A stretch of 64,000 nucleotides of DNA, taken from NCBI RefSeq assembly GCF_014174515.1, contig NZ_JACJUG010000015.1:1-64000 (forward strand). The letters are read 5' to 3'. The notes beneath the pieces are model-generated. The model worked only from the letters and a program-made list of their open reading frames with translations, did no database searches and was not told where the DNA came from. Shown here piece after piece: positions 54,700-63,244 of this stretch (positions are counted from its first letter, which is position 1; each line of letters starts with the position of its first letter). The translations under genes were made by a program, and so were the position numbers. The stretch comes from Mitsuaria sp. WAJ17. GTDB lineage: Bacteria; Pseudomonadota; Gammaproteobacteria; Burkholderiales; Burkholderiaceae_C.

Positions 54700-56007
54700 A
54701 TGAATAAGAAGACCCTGCCTCTGCTCAGCACACTGAGCCTCAGCCTGATGCTGGCCCTGCAACCTGCCCAGGCCCAGACCGCCACCGAGCAGGAGCTGCT
54801 GCGCCGCGTGGACCAACTGGCCGCCGAGCTGAACAAGCTGCGCGCCGAGCTCACCCAGGTCCAGCAGCAGCGTGCCGCAGAGGCCGCCAAGCCCGCGCCG
54901 GCGCCGCTTGCTCCGGTCTCGATCCCGCCCGCGTTCGCCGAGGCGCAACGCCCTGCGGCCGCGCCGGCCACCGTGCTGAGCGGCTATGCCGAGCTGAACT
55001 ACAACCGCCCGACCAAGAGCAGCAAGGACGCCCAGGCCGACCTGCGCCGCCTGGTGCTGGGCTATCAGCACCGCTTCGACGAGAAGACCAAGGTCGTGGC
55101 CGAGATCGAGGTGGAGCACGCCGTGGCCTCGGCCGACGATGCCGGCGAGGTGGCCATCGAGCAGGCCTATGTCGAGCACCAGTTCCATCCGAACTGGGCC
55201 GTGCGTGGCGGCCTCTTCCTGGTGCCCATGGGACTGATCAACGAGAACCACGAGCCCACCGCCTACTACGGCGTGGAACGCAACTTCGTCGAGACCGCCA
55301 TCATCCCCAGCACCTGGCGTGAAGGCGGCATCCAGCTGGTGGGCCAGTTGGACAGCGGCTGGACTCTGCAGGGAGGCATCGCCACCGGCTTTGACCTGAA
55401 CAAGTGGGACGCCAGCAGCAGCGAGGGCCGCGAGTCCCCGCTGGGCTCGATCCACCAGGAGATGGCCCAGGCGCGCTCGCGTGACCTGTCCTTCTTCGGC
55501 GCGGCCAACTACCGTGGCATCCCGGGCCTGCTGCTGGGCGGCTCCGTTTTCACCGGCCTGGCCACGCACAAGCAGCAGGCCAGCGAGTCCCGCATCACCC
55601 TGTGGGACCTGCACGCCCGCTGGACGCCCGGCGCCTGGGACCTCTCGGCCCTCTACAGCCGCGGCACCATCTCCAACACCGCGGCGCTGAACCTGCCCCT
55701 GGTCGGTGGCGACAGCCTCATCCCCTCGCGCTTCGATGGCGCCTATGTGCAGGCTGCCTACAAGCTGTGGGAGCAGGGCAGCTACGTACTCAAGCCCTTC
55801 GTGCGTTGGGAGCGCTTCAACACCGCGGCTGCCTATGCCGAGCTCGGTACGGGCCTGACGCCCGAGGTGCTGGCGGCCGAGCAGGTCTACACCCTCGGGG
55901 CGAACTTCGAGTTCGCGCCGGGCGTGGTGTTCAAGGCCGATGTGCAGCGCTTCAAGCAGAACAAGGACCTGAACCGCCTCAACCTCGGTCTGGGCTGGAG
56001 CTTCTGA
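54700..56007 (+). CDS. porin-like outer-membrane beta-barrel protein with coiled coil
   Basis: 435 residues. A signal peptide (LSLSLMLALQPAQAQ) precedes a short coiled coil (TEQELLRRVDQLAAELNKLR in outline, about 28-60), a Pro/Ala linker, and a barrel domain with alternating strands (LSGYAELNYNRP, LVLGYQHRFDEKTKVVAEIE, WAVRGGLFLVPMGLINENHEP). It ends NLGLGWSF with the C-terminal Phe of outer-membrane barrels. It resembles phosphate-selective porin O/P and related trimeric porins. It may admit the substrate for the redox proteins encoded next to it. It overlaps the FMN-binding gene by 1 bp (TGATG). Confidence 0.85.
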   Translation: MNKKTLPLLSTLSLSLMLALQPAQAQTATEQELLRRVDQLAAELNKLRAELTQVQQQRAAEAAKPAPAPLAPVSIPPAFAEAQRPAAAPATVLSGYAELNYNRPTKSSKDAQADLRRLVLGYQHRFDEKTKVVAEIEVEHAVASADDAGEVAIEQAYVEHQFHPNWAVRGGLFLVPMGLINENHEPTAYYGVERNFVETAIIPSTWREGGIQLVGQLDSGWTLQGGIATGFDLNKWDASSSEGRESPLGSIHQEMAQARSRDLSFFGAANYRGIPGLLLGGSVFTGLATHKQQASESRITLWDLHARWTPGAWDLSALYSRGTISNTAALNLPLVGGDSLIPSRFDGAYVQAAYKLWEQGSYVLKPFVRWERFNTAAAYAELGTGLTPEVLAAEQVYTLGANFEFAPGVVFKADVQRFKQNKDLNRLNLGLGWSF

Positions 56008-56549
56008 TGCAGCTGCGCCTGGCCGCCACCGCCGCGCTGGCCCTTTCACCTGCGGGGGCGTTCGCCGTGGACTACATGACGGCCGAGGCGGCGTCCAGGC
56101 TGATGTTCGCCGAGGCCGAACGCTTCGAGATCCGCGACTGGCAGTTGGACGCCACCCAGGCTCAGGCCATTGCCGCGCTGGGCGTCAAGCCGCGCAGCGC
56201 GCAGTGGAGGCTGCGCCTGGCCTACAAGGGCAAAGAACTTCTCGGGGTCGTGGTCGCTGACGACGTGCTGGGCAAGTTCGAGCTGATCAGCTATGCCGTG
56301 GGCATCGGTGCGGACGGCAAGGTGCGCGGTGTGGAGATCCTCTCCTACCGCGAAAGCCATGGACACGAGGTGCGCACGCCGGCCTGGCGCAAGCAGTTCC
56401 TGGGCAAGGCCCAGGGCGCGCCGCTGAAGCTGGGCGATGACATCGCCAACATTTCGGGCGCCACACTGTCCTGCGGTCATGTGACCGAGGGTGTGAAGCG
56501 CATTGTGGCGGTGGTTGAGCAGGCGCGGCGCAGCGGTGTGCTCAGCTGA
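56007..56549 (+). CDS. periplasmic FMN-binding domain protein
   Basis: 180 residues with a signal peptide (LAATAALALSPAGAFA). The FMN-binding domain includes VRGVEILSYRESHGHEV and the flavinylation motif ISGATLSC near residue 158, where a Thr or Ser would carry FMN by a phosphoester bond. ApbE, encoded by the next gene, does exactly this transfer. The domain is the same as in the NqrC/RnfG subunits, but this is a stand-alone, soluble protein. It overlaps the porin-like gene by 1 bp, and its partner gene starts 4 bp after its stop. Confidence 0.88.
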   Translation: MQLRLAATAALALSPAGAFAVDYMTAEAASRLMFAEAERFEIRDWQLDATQAQAIAALGVKPRSAQWRLRLAYKGKELLGVVVADDVLGKFELISYAVGIGADGKVRGVEILSYRESHGHEVRTPAWRKQFLGKAQGAPLKLGDDIANISGATLSCGHVTEGVKRIVAVVEQARRSGVLS

Positions 56550-56553
56550 GGCC

Positions 56554-57339
56554 ATGGGGAGCGGCCTGCTGCCGCCCCTGCAGCGACGGGCCCGGCCGGC
56601 GCTGGGCACGGTGGTGGAGCTGGCCCTGCGCCATCCCGATCCCCAGGCCGGCGCGCAGCGCCTCGAGGCGGGCTTCGCCTTGCTGGAGCGCCTGGAAGGG
56701 CAGCTGAGCCGGTTCCAGTCGGCCAGCGACATCGCCCGCTTCAATGCCTTGCCAGGCGGCACCAGCTTAGCCCTTCAGCCCGCCACTCAGCGGGTGATGG
56801 CCGCAGCGGCCTGGCTGCGTGATCGCAGCGGCGGCCGTTTCGACCCCACGCTGGGCAGCGGGGTGCGGCGCTGGCATCTGCGCGACGGCCGGCTGCACAA
56901 GACGCAGGACGGCGTGCAGCTGGACCTGGGCGGCATCGCCAAGGGCTTCATCGTCGATCGCGTGGTGGCGCAGCTGCGCCGCGGCGGTGCCGTCTGCGGC
57001 TGCGTCAATGCGGGCGGCGATTTGCATGTCTTCGGCCCGGAACCGGTGCCGCTGCTGCTGCGCGACGAAACCCGCGGCGGCCTGCGCGAGTTCGGCCAGT
57101 TGGCCGATGGCGCCTTCGCCAGCAGCCACTACGCGCCGGACAGCCGCAGCCGGCTGCACGGCCTGGATCCGGGCGATGCCGTGCAGGTGGCCGTGGCGGC
57201 GCCCTCCGCCCTGTGGGCCGATGCCTTGTGCAAGCTGGCGGGCCTGGGTGCACTGGGCATCCCGGCGGCGCCCGGCCCTGAGCGAGAATCCGCGCTGCTC
57301 ACGCGCCTGCAGGCCCGGGTCTGGATCTGGCGGCACTGA
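56554..57339 (+). CDS. apbE: FAD:protein FMN transferase ApbE
   Basis: 261 residues, a little shorter than typical ApbE (300-340). The domain includes ALGTVVELALRHP, FDPTLGSGVRRWHLRDG, QLDLGGIAKGFIVDRVV, VNAGGDLHVFG and ADALCKLAGLG. It transfers FMN from FAD to a Thr/Ser of periplasmic flavoproteins, using Mg2+. No clear signal peptide is seen after this ATG; an upstream GTG (56503) would overlap the FMN-binding gene. The direct partner is the FMN-binding protein encoded 4 bp upstream. Confidence 0.9.
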   Translation: MGSGLLPPLQRRARPALGTVVELALRHPDPQAGAQRLEAGFALLERLEGQLSRFQSASDIARFNALPGGTSLALQPATQRVMAAAAWLRDRSGGRFDPTLGSGVRRWHLRDGRLHKTQDGVQLDLGGIAKGFIVDRVVAQLRRGGAVCGCVNAGGDLHVFGPEPVPLLLRDETRGGLREFGQLADGAFASSHYAPDSRSRLHGLDPGDAVQVAVAAPSALWADALCKLAGLGALGIPAAPGPERESALLTRLQARVWIWRH

Positions 57340-57365
57340 GCGCCCCGATTCCGCCTTGACCTTCC

Positions 57366-57812
57366 ATGCGCGCTCCTCTGCTCAAACTGCCCGGCTGGCA
57401 CAAGCGCTGGCTGTACACCAGCTTCACGGTGCTGGCCGCTTCCGGCCTGGCCTGGCTGCTGCTGCATTACGGGCGCGATGCCGACACGTTGCCGCCACCG
57501 GCCGAGGCCTGGCTGCTGCGCCTGCACGGCCTGGCCAGCATGCTGGTGCTGCTGGGTCTGGGCATGGTTGCGGGCAGCCATGTGCCGGCGGGCTGGCGGC
57601 TCAGTGCCCAGGCCGGACGCCTGGGGCAGCGACGCAGCGGCCTGTGGCTCTGCGCGGTGCTGGCGGTCGTGGTGCTGACGGCCTACGGGCTGCTTTACCT
57701 GGTTCCCGAGGCCTGGCATGAGGCCACAGGCTGGTTGCATGCCGGGCTGGCGGCCAGCCTCGTCCTGCTGTGGGCCTGGCACCGGCCGCGGCGCCATCGC
57801 CCGGGCGGCTGA
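57366..57812 (+). CDS. four-helix membrane protein, possible heme b subunit
   Basis: 148 residues with four predicted membrane helices: LYTSFTVLAASGLAWLLLHY, LRLHGLASMLVLLGLGMVAG, LWLCAVLAVVVLTAYGLLYL and HAGLAASLVLLWAWHRPRRH. Histidines lie within or at the ends of helices 2 and 4 (RLHG, GSHVP, AWHEATGWLHAG), as in b561-type diheme proteins. As last gene of the Fur-box operon, it could pass electrons from quinol to the flavinylated periplasmic protein (inference). The stop touches the stop of convergent rdgC with no gap. Confidence 0.7.
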   Translation: MRAPLLKLPGWHKRWLYTSFTVLAASGLAWLLLHYGRDADTLPPPAEAWLLRLHGLASMLVLLGLGMVAGSHVPAGWRLSAQAGRLGQRRSGLWLCAVLAVVVLTAYGLLYLVPEAWHEATGWLHAGLAASLVLLWAWHRPRRHRPGG

Positions 57813-58838
57813 TCAGTCCCAGGGCGCGGGTTCTGCGGCGCCGCTGTTCGCTGCCGTCGGCGTCGATGAGGCAGGGGCCGATGCGGCCGGCACGGCCTGC
57901 TCCTTCTGCAGCTGCAGGCTCACGCCCTGCAGGGCGGCCGCGGCGAAGTCATGCTCGCCGCCCAGGCCGTAGACCAGGTCCGGCAGCAGCTGGGAGAGCT
58001 CGCCCGTGGCCAGGGCCGCGTCGGCGTCGAAGGCCTCGTCCTTGCTGGGCTTGTCACGGCCTTCGAAGACGATGTCCAGGAAGGCGATCTTCTTGATGGA
58101 CAGGGTGTCCGTCAGCAGGAAGGAGACGCGGTCGCGCCAGGTCAGGGCCAGCTTGGTGGGGCGCTTGCCGGCGGCCAGATGCTGGCGGACTTCCTCGATG
58201 TCCAGCGGGTGGCGGGCATAGCGCACCACGGACTTCATCTCGTCCTCGCTCTTGAGCTCGCACTCGCGATCGACGGTGAAGCCGGCCGGCGGCACGCCGT
58301 CCGAGAGCCAGGCTGCCATGCAAGCCGCGGGCGTTTCGGCGGTCTGCAGCAGCTGCACGACCAGACTGGGCAGGCACTTGACCAGCAGGGTGATGAGTTC
58401 GTCTGCCTTGCTGACCGACCCGGCGTCCACCATCAGCAGGCGCTGCTTCACGTCGATCCAGACGCGCGTGGCGCCCTGCTTGGTGAAGGCCTGGGGCAGC
58501 AGCTCCTGCGTGACCTGCTCCTTGAGCTCGTTCTTGACCTTCTTGCCGGGCTTGCGGCCGGTCTCCTGCTCGATGCGCTCGCACAGCTCATCGACCTTGC
58601 GGCGCACGACGGAGCCGGGCAGCACGCGCTGCTCTACCTGCAGCTTCAGCAGCCAATGGCCGCCCACGTCCTCGATCAGCGGGGCATGCGCGATGCCGCG
58701 CGGCGAGACCCAGCCCGCCGACAGCGGCTGCGTGGCCCCACAGGGCACGAAGCGCTCGGGCTCGAGCGCTTCTTCGATCTCCTCGATCGTGGCCTGCCAT
58801 TCAGGCGCGATGCGGTACAGCAGGAGACTCTTGAACAC
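57813..58838 (-). CDS. rdgC: recombination-associated protein RdgC
   Basis: 341 residues (E. coli 303) with a longer Ala/Pro-rich tail. The family start FKSLLLYRIAPEW, the GWVSPRG segment, KVKNELKEQVTQELLPQAFTK and the C-terminal LLPDLVYGLGGEHD mark a nucleoid-associated ring protein that binds double-stranded DNA and limits RecA. It is single-copy and stand-alone here, convergent with the membrane protein gene at zero distance and preceded by a terminator for the DsbA-family gene. Confidence 0.95.
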   Translation of the reverse strand: MFKSLLLYRIAPEWQATIEEIEEALEPERFVPCGATQPLSAGWVSPRGIAHAPLIEDVGGHWLLKLQVEQRVLPGSVVRRKVDELCERIEQETGRKPGKKVKNELKEQVTQELLPQAFTKQGATRVWIDVKQRLLMVDAGSVSKADELITLLVKCLPSLVVQLLQTAETPAACMAAWLSDGVPPAGFTVDRECELKSEDEMKSVVRYARHPLDIEEVRQHLAAGKRPTKLALTWRDRVSFLLTDTLSIKKIAFLDIVFEGRDKPSKDEAFDADAALATGELSQLLPDLVYGLGGEHDFAAAALQGVSLQLQKEQAVPAASAPASSTPTAANSGAAEPAPWD

Positions 58839-58855
58839 GGACGACCTCTCTCAAG

Positions 58856-58876
58856 CAAAAACGCCCCGGCGGGGCG
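58856..58876 (-). terminator. Rho-independent terminator downstream of the DsbA-family gene
   Basis: On the minus strand a CGCCCC/GGGGCG stem (58871-58876 and 58862-58867) with a 3-nt loop is followed by TTTTTG. It lies 18 bp upstream of the rdgC start and so isolates rdgC from the gene before it. Confidence 0.75.
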
Positions 58877-59008
58877 CTCAACGATTCATTCCCAGGGCCG
58901 CGCGCGGCGGCCGACTGGCGTGGATTGTCGCTCAGCCGGGAGGCGGATCCGCCTGGGAGCGGTCCCCTTTACAAGCCGTCGTAAATGGGGGCCGACATCG
59001 CGCGACGC

Positions 59009-59668
59009 TCAGGTGCCCGCGGCCTTCGCTTCCTCGGCCGCGATCTGCCGCAGGGCCTGGGCGAAGACCTCGGGCGGCTGGCCGCCCTGCAGCAGGTAGC
59101 GCTGGTTGATGACCAGGGCCGGCACGGAGCTGATGCCCTGCGCATGCCAGAAGGACTCCTGTTCGCGCACGGCCTCGGCGTAGGCTTCGCTGTCCAGTAC
59201 CGCCGAGGCGGCGGCCGGGTCCAGCCCGGCGCTCTCGGCGGCGGCCAGCAGTACATCGCGGGCGCCCGGGTTGCGCCCCTCGGTGAAGTAGGCGGTGAAC
59301 AGGGCCAGCTTCAGCGCCTTCTGCCTGGCCAGGTCTGCTTCACCGGCCCAGTGCAGCAGGCGGTGGGCGTCGAAGGTGTTGTAGATGCGGTCCCGAGCGC
59401 CCTTGGTGAAGCTGAAGCCCAGTGCGGCACCGCGCTGGCGGATCTGCTCTCGGGTCTGGTCCAACTGGGCCGGGCTGGCGCCGTACTTGCGGGCCAGGTG
59501 GGCATTGATCTCCTCGCCCTCGGCCGGCATCTGCGGGTTCAGCTCAAAGGGCTGGAAGCGGATCTCGGCCTGCACGTCGGGCACCTGGGTCAGGGCCTGT
59601 TCCAGGGACTTGAGCCCGATGGCGCACCAGGGGCAGGAAACATCGGAGACGAAATCGATCTTGAGCAT
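59009..59668 (-). CDS. DsbA-family (FrnE-like) oxidoreductase
   Basis: 219 residues with no signal peptide, so cytoplasmic. It has a thioredoxin fold with the active-site CPWC in DVSCPWCAIGLKSLEQAL (about residue 12), and a helical insert. QGISSVPALVINQRYLLQGGQPPEVF supplies the cis-Pro loop (SVPAL). This is the pattern of the DsbA/2-hydroxychromene-2-carboxylate isomerase-type family, often annotated FrnE. It probably acts in cytosolic thiol-disulphide or polyketide-related redox reactions. It stands alone between hypothetical and rdgC genes. Confidence 0.88.
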   Translation of the reverse strand: MLKIDFVSDVSCPWCAIGLKSLEQALTQVPDVQAEIRFQPFELNPQMPAEGEEINAHLARKYGASPAQLDQTREQIRQRGAALGFSFTKGARDRIYNTFDAHRLLHWAGEADLARQKALKLALFTAYFTEGRNPGARDVLLAAAESAGLDPAAASAVLDSEAYAEAVREQESFWHAQGISSVPALVINQRYLLQGGQPPEVFAQALRQIAAEEAKAAGT

Positions 59669-59732
59669 GGGGTCGATGGTAGTCCGCGGCGGCGCGGCCT
59701 GCCGGCATGGGGTCTTCCAGTCTCAGGCCGCG

Positions 59733-60125
59733 TCAAGAGGCGTAGCCCAGCTCACTCAGCCATTGCAGGGCGTCGGCCAGGTCGGCGCAGTCCTTGCGAT
59801 CGACGCGCTTGGAGGTCTCGCGTCGAAGCCCTTCCGCCATGCTGGCATGCAGGGCCGTGGGCATGGCCACGGCATAGGCACCCAGGCCGTGGGCCACGGC
59901 ATCCAGGAAAAAGTCCAGCCATACCTTCAGTGTCTCGGGCGTCGCGCCCTCCCAGGCCTCGAAGAGACCCACCATGGCCCAGCGGGCCGGATGCCGTGCC
60001 CACAACAGCGCTGCGTCACGATGGAGGTGGCGCGCCGCCACCTCGTTCCAGACGCCCTCGTAGCGCACCACCAGCACGTCCCCCCGCCACTGCAGATGAA
60101 AGCTGCCGTGTTGATTCCAGTCCAT
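59733..60125 (-). CDS. conserved hypothetical protein, STAS-like
   Basis: 130 residues, soluble. LQWRGDVLVVRYEGVWNEVAARHLHRDA is followed by WAMVGLFEAWEGATPETLKVW and DLADALQWLSELG. Alternating strands and helices give the layout of STAS/SpoIIAA-like domains, but no phosphorylatable Ser site is evident. Related small proteins are frequent in Burkholderiales without a known role. No operon partner is clear; it ends 64 bp from the DsbA-family start. Confidence 0.65.
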   Translation of the reverse strand: MDWNQHGSFHLQWRGDVLVVRYEGVWNEVAARHLHRDAALLWARHPARWAMVGLFEAWEGATPETLKVWLDFFLDAVAHGLGAYAVAMPTALHASMAEGLRRETSKRVDRKDCADLADALQWLSELGYAS

Positions 60126-60191
60126 GGCCTATTCAGTGAGCTGTCCCGGCAGTCAGTGTAGAGGGCAGTCGAAGCGATGCCATGCCCTGGA

Positions 60192-61157
60192 TCAGAGCCG
60201 CCGCTCGCTGGCCCTGGCCCAGAACACCCATTCGGTGCCGACGGCGGCCTTCTCGTCTGGGAAGACCAGGCGGCCGTCGCCTGGCGCCAGCACGGCCTGG
60301 CCGTCATGGCGCCAGCCGATGCACTCGCCGGCGTTGACGGGATCGAAATTGCGCCAGACCCGGGCGAAGCGATCCTGGGGGTGAAGGCGGTCGATCACCA
60401 CCAGCATCTCCAGCAGCTCGGGGGGCGAGGGCGGCAGCGCCTCGGCTTCGACGGAATCGATCATGTCCAGCAGGGCCAGCGCGCGCCGCACGGCGCGATG
60501 GGCAAAGTCCACGGCGGTCGGGTCCGCGTGCTGGCCGCATTCCAGCGTGACGCCGTAGCCGCCAGCGCGACGCATGGCCTCGGTCGTGCCGACGGCCAGC
60601 TCGATGGCGGCCGGATCCGCACCGCGCTGAGCCAGCCCGCGGGCGTAGCAGCGCATCCATCCCTCAACGATGCGAGGTGCGCCCAGCTCCCGCGCCAGCC
60701 GGGCTTCGGCCTCGGCGTGGGCAAAGGGCTCGAGGGGGCCGCTGTTGTCACGCGGGCCCAGCATGACGAAGGGCTCGCCCTCGCCCTGGAAGGAGTGCAG
60801 GTCCAGCAGCACCTCATGGGCCGCCAGCAGCGGGCTCAGCACGTTGCCGACGCGGTCCTCGTAGTTCGCCGGCTGTGCTGAGGGCATCAGACGGCGGTTG
60901 AGGTTGCGTTCGCCCTGGCGCTGCCGGCGCTGCCAGGCCAGGGGGTTGGTGACGGGCAGCACAGTCAGCTGGCCCCGGCGCAGCTCCAGCGTGCCGGCAT
61001 CGAGCTCGTTCACCAGGCGATACAGGGCATGCGCGCCGCAGCTCTCGTTGCCATGCACGGCGGCGGTGATCAGCAGTCGCGGGCCTGAAACCAGCCCGAG
61101 GTATTGATGCAGGCGCAGATGGCCCAGGGGCACGGACTCGGGTGGCGGAAGGCCCAT
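60192..61157 (-). CDS. AstE/AspA-type M14 metallo-hydrolase (succinylglutamate desuccinylase-like)
   Basis: 321 residues of the succinylglutamate desuccinylase/aspartoacylase branch of M14. LLITAAVHGNESCGAHAL gives the HxxE zinc motif (about residues 40-43), LLDLHSFQGEGEPFVML the third ligand His, and TLECGQHAD the catalytic Glu. It removes an N-acyl group from an amino acid. The other ast genes of arginine catabolism are not beside it, so the substrate is open. Its neighbour, 11 bp upstream, is a PIG-L-type amide hydrolase; the two may act on one N-acylated compound (inference). Confidence 0.85.
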   Translation of the reverse strand: MGLPPPESVPLGHLRLHQYLGLVSGPRLLITAAVHGNESCGAHALYRLVNELDAGTLELRRGQLTVLPVTNPLAWQRRQRQGERNLNRRLMPSAQPANYEDRVGNVLSPLLAAHEVLLDLHSFQGEGEPFVMLGPRDNSGPLEPFAHAEAEARLARELGAPRIVEGWMRCYARGLAQRGADPAAIELAVGTTEAMRRAGGYGVTLECGQHADPTAVDFAHRAVRRALALLDMIDSVEAEALPPSPPELLEMLVVIDRLHPQDRFARVWRNFDPVNAGECIGWRHDGQAVLAPGDGRLVFPDEKAAVGTEWVFWARASERRL

Positions 61158-61168
61158 GGTGGTCGCGC

Positions 61169-62083
61169 TCAGGCCAGGCTGAGGCGTTCGGCGGCACCGG
61201 CCATGCGCGGCGGCAGGTCGTCCTGCTCGCGGCCAGCCAGCCAGCGGGTGAGGCGGTACAGGGTGGCAAAGCCGAAGGCCGGCGGCGCCGTGCCGGCGCC
61301 GGCAATCATCTCACCGCCGCGGCGCACGTTGTCCGCCATCCAGGCCGGCAGGCGTAGGTGGTAGGGATTGCGAGCCACCTCTCCCTCGTGGCGGGACAGG
61401 GCCTGCACCAGGCGTGCCAGGTCTTGCCTGGAGCTTTCCACCATCAGGTTGGCTCCCGACTGCGGCGCCCAGTATTCGGTCTGGGCCACCAGGCCGTTGT
61501 AGCCCGCTGCCTGCAGGGCGTCCAGCGCCAGGCGGTGCACGCCCATGTGGGTGGCGATGCCGTCGCCTTCATGGGGCAGCAGTACCAGGGCGGGTTGCTC
61601 GCGGCGCAGCAGGGCGGCGGCCTTGTCGACATGGGCTTGCCACAGCGCGGGCTGGGCGATGGGGGTGTCGGGGCGAACCTGCTCCAGGCCCCCTTCGGCC
61701 AGTTGCAGGGTCTCGAAGTCAAGCAGCTCGCAGGCCAGACGCAGCTCCTGCCAGCGCGGCTGGCGCCGGGCCAGGTTGCTCCCCAGGGTCACGGCCACGT
61801 TGCAGACGCGCCAGTGAGACTCGCGCCGCAGGCGCAGGGGCAGGGCGCCGACAATGCATTCGTCATCCGGATGGGGCGAGAAGACCAGCGCCAGCGGTGT
61901 GTGGCCCCGGCGCTTGCGGGCGGGCGAAGCCTCGTTGCAGGGCGGGAGCTGCATCAGGCGGGCCCAGTCGTTCACCCAGTCCAGCCAGGCGGCGAGCTCG
62001 CGGGCTCGATCAGCCTCGGTGGCGGGTAGACGGCCTTGGCGGGCATCTTCGGCTTCAAGGGCTGGGGGGCGGGAAGGGGACAT
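61169..62083 (-). CDS. PIG-L/LmbE-family N-acetyl deacetylase
   Basis: 304 residues. The zinc motif HPDDE lies in LALVFSPHPDDECIVGALPL (about residues 69-90), and the third His is in THMGVHRLALDAL. PIG-L proteins remove N-acetyl groups from sugars or sugar-lipid intermediates. The ATG at 62083 fits the domain; a longer reading runs through the gene above in another frame. The AstE-like gene begins 11 bp downstream, likely in one operon. No other glycan genes lie nearby, so the substrate is unknown. Confidence 0.87.
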   Translation of the reverse strand: MSPSRPPALEAEDARQGRLPATEADRARELAAWLDWVNDWARLMQLPPCNEASPARKRRGHTPLALVFSPHPDDECIVGALPLRLRRESHWRVCNVAVTLGSNLARRQPRWQELRLACELLDFETLQLAEGGLEQVRPDTPIAQPALWQAHVDKAAALLRREQPALVLLPHEGDGIATHMGVHRLALDALQAAGYNGLVAQTEYWAPQSGANLMVESSRQDLARLVQALSRHEGEVARNPYHLRLPAWMADNVRRGGEMIAGAGTAPPAFGFATLYRLTRWLAGREQDDLPPRMAGAAERLSLA

Positions 62084-62166
62084 CGGCAAAACAGCTGCAG
62101 CAGGCCAGCCAATGGTAGGGCATTGTCGGCCGCCGCATGGCGCAGCGCGGGGCAATCCCAGCAAAC

Positions 62167-63099
62167 TCAGGGATTGCCCTGCTCCGTCAGCGGCATGCCG
62201 GTGGGGCGCCCGCCACGTTCGGGCCAGGTCGCCAGCAGCACGCCGCTGAGGGCCAGTCCATAGGCCAGGGCCTGCGTGAGCTGCAGCTGCTCCTCCAGGA
62301 AGACCCAGCCCACCAGGGCCGTCGCCACCGGCAGGAAGACCATGAACACCCCGGCCTGCGAGGCCGGCACCGCCCGCAGTCCGCGCATCCACAGCACCAC
62401 GGTGATCATGCTGGCTGCGGCCGCGTAGAAGACCAGCAAGGCCCAGTGCGGCGCAGGCACGGCGCCGAAGTCAAAGGACAGCGCCTGCCACAGGCCCAGG
62501 GGCGTGACCAGCGCCAATCCCCAGAGGTTGATCAGCGCGCTGATGCGACGCGGGGCCAGGTCTTGCGTCAGGCGCTTGCCGATGACCACATAGGTCCCCT
62601 CGCAGAACACCGCGGCCAGCACGAGGGCGATGCCCAGGGGCGTGGACTGCGCTGCACCGCCCTGGCGCTCCAGGGCTACCAGCGCAATGCCCGCTACGCC
62701 CAGCACCAGGCCGGCCAGCACCAGCGGCCGCAGTCGTTCCTTGAGAAAGAGGGCGCTGAGCAGAGCCACCGCCGCCGGAATGCCGGACATGATCACCCCG
62801 GCCGCCATGGCCGAGCATTGCCGCAGGCCGAAGAGCAGGCAGATGGAGAACAGGAAATTCCCAATGAAGCTCTCCAGGAACAGCAGGCCCCTTGTGCGCG
62901 GGCTCAAGGGGGCCGCGCCGGCCGGCGCCTTCACCCAGCCCGCCATCATCAGCGCCGCGATGCCGAAGCGCAGCCAGGCCAGCAGGAAGACCGGAAAGCT
63001 CAGCAGCAGGATCTTGGACAGGCCCACATAGCTGCCAACCAGACTGGTGCTGGCGGCGAGGCAGAGGTAAGCGGCGATGGGCAAGGGTGGGCGGGGCAT
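62167..63099 (-). CDS. EamA/DMT-family transporter
   Basis: 310 residues with ten hydrophobic segments in two EamA repeats. Repeat 1 begins LPIAAYLCLAASTSLVGSY and includes FPVFLLAWLRFGIAALMM. Repeat 2 (about 155-295) includes LLVFYAAAASMITVVLWMRGLRAVPASQAGVFMVFLPV in outline. It is an inner-membrane metabolite exporter of unknown substrate. A cytoplasmic loop near the middle (ERQGGAAQ) separates the repeats. The second EamA gene in the window (26263-27144) is not closely similar by eye. Confidence 0.88.
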   Translation of the reverse strand: MPRPPLPIAAYLCLAASTSLVGSYVGLSKILLLSFPVFLLAWLRFGIAALMMAGWVKAPAGAAPLSPRTRGLLFLESFIGNFLFSICLLFGLRQCSAMAAGVIMSGIPAAVALLSALFLKERLRPLVLAGLVLGVAGIALVALERQGGAAQSTPLGIALVLAAVFCEGTYVVIGKRLTQDLAPRRISALINLWGLALVTPLGLWQALSFDFGAVPAPHWALLVFYAAAASMITVVLWMRGLRAVPASQAGVFMVFLPVATALVGWVFLEEQLQLTQALAYGLALSGVLLATWPERGGRPTGMPLTEQGNP

Positions 63100-63244
63100 G
63101 GCCCTGATTTTGCAGGCGTCCTGGCACGTGCCGCGCGTCAGAGTCCGCGCTTGTCCGGTCTAGAATCACTGCCGGTGCCGGCGGCACTCATCAACAGGAA
63201 CAGACAGTGATCCCCGGGCCATGAGCCAAGGGGCGAGGGATTCC

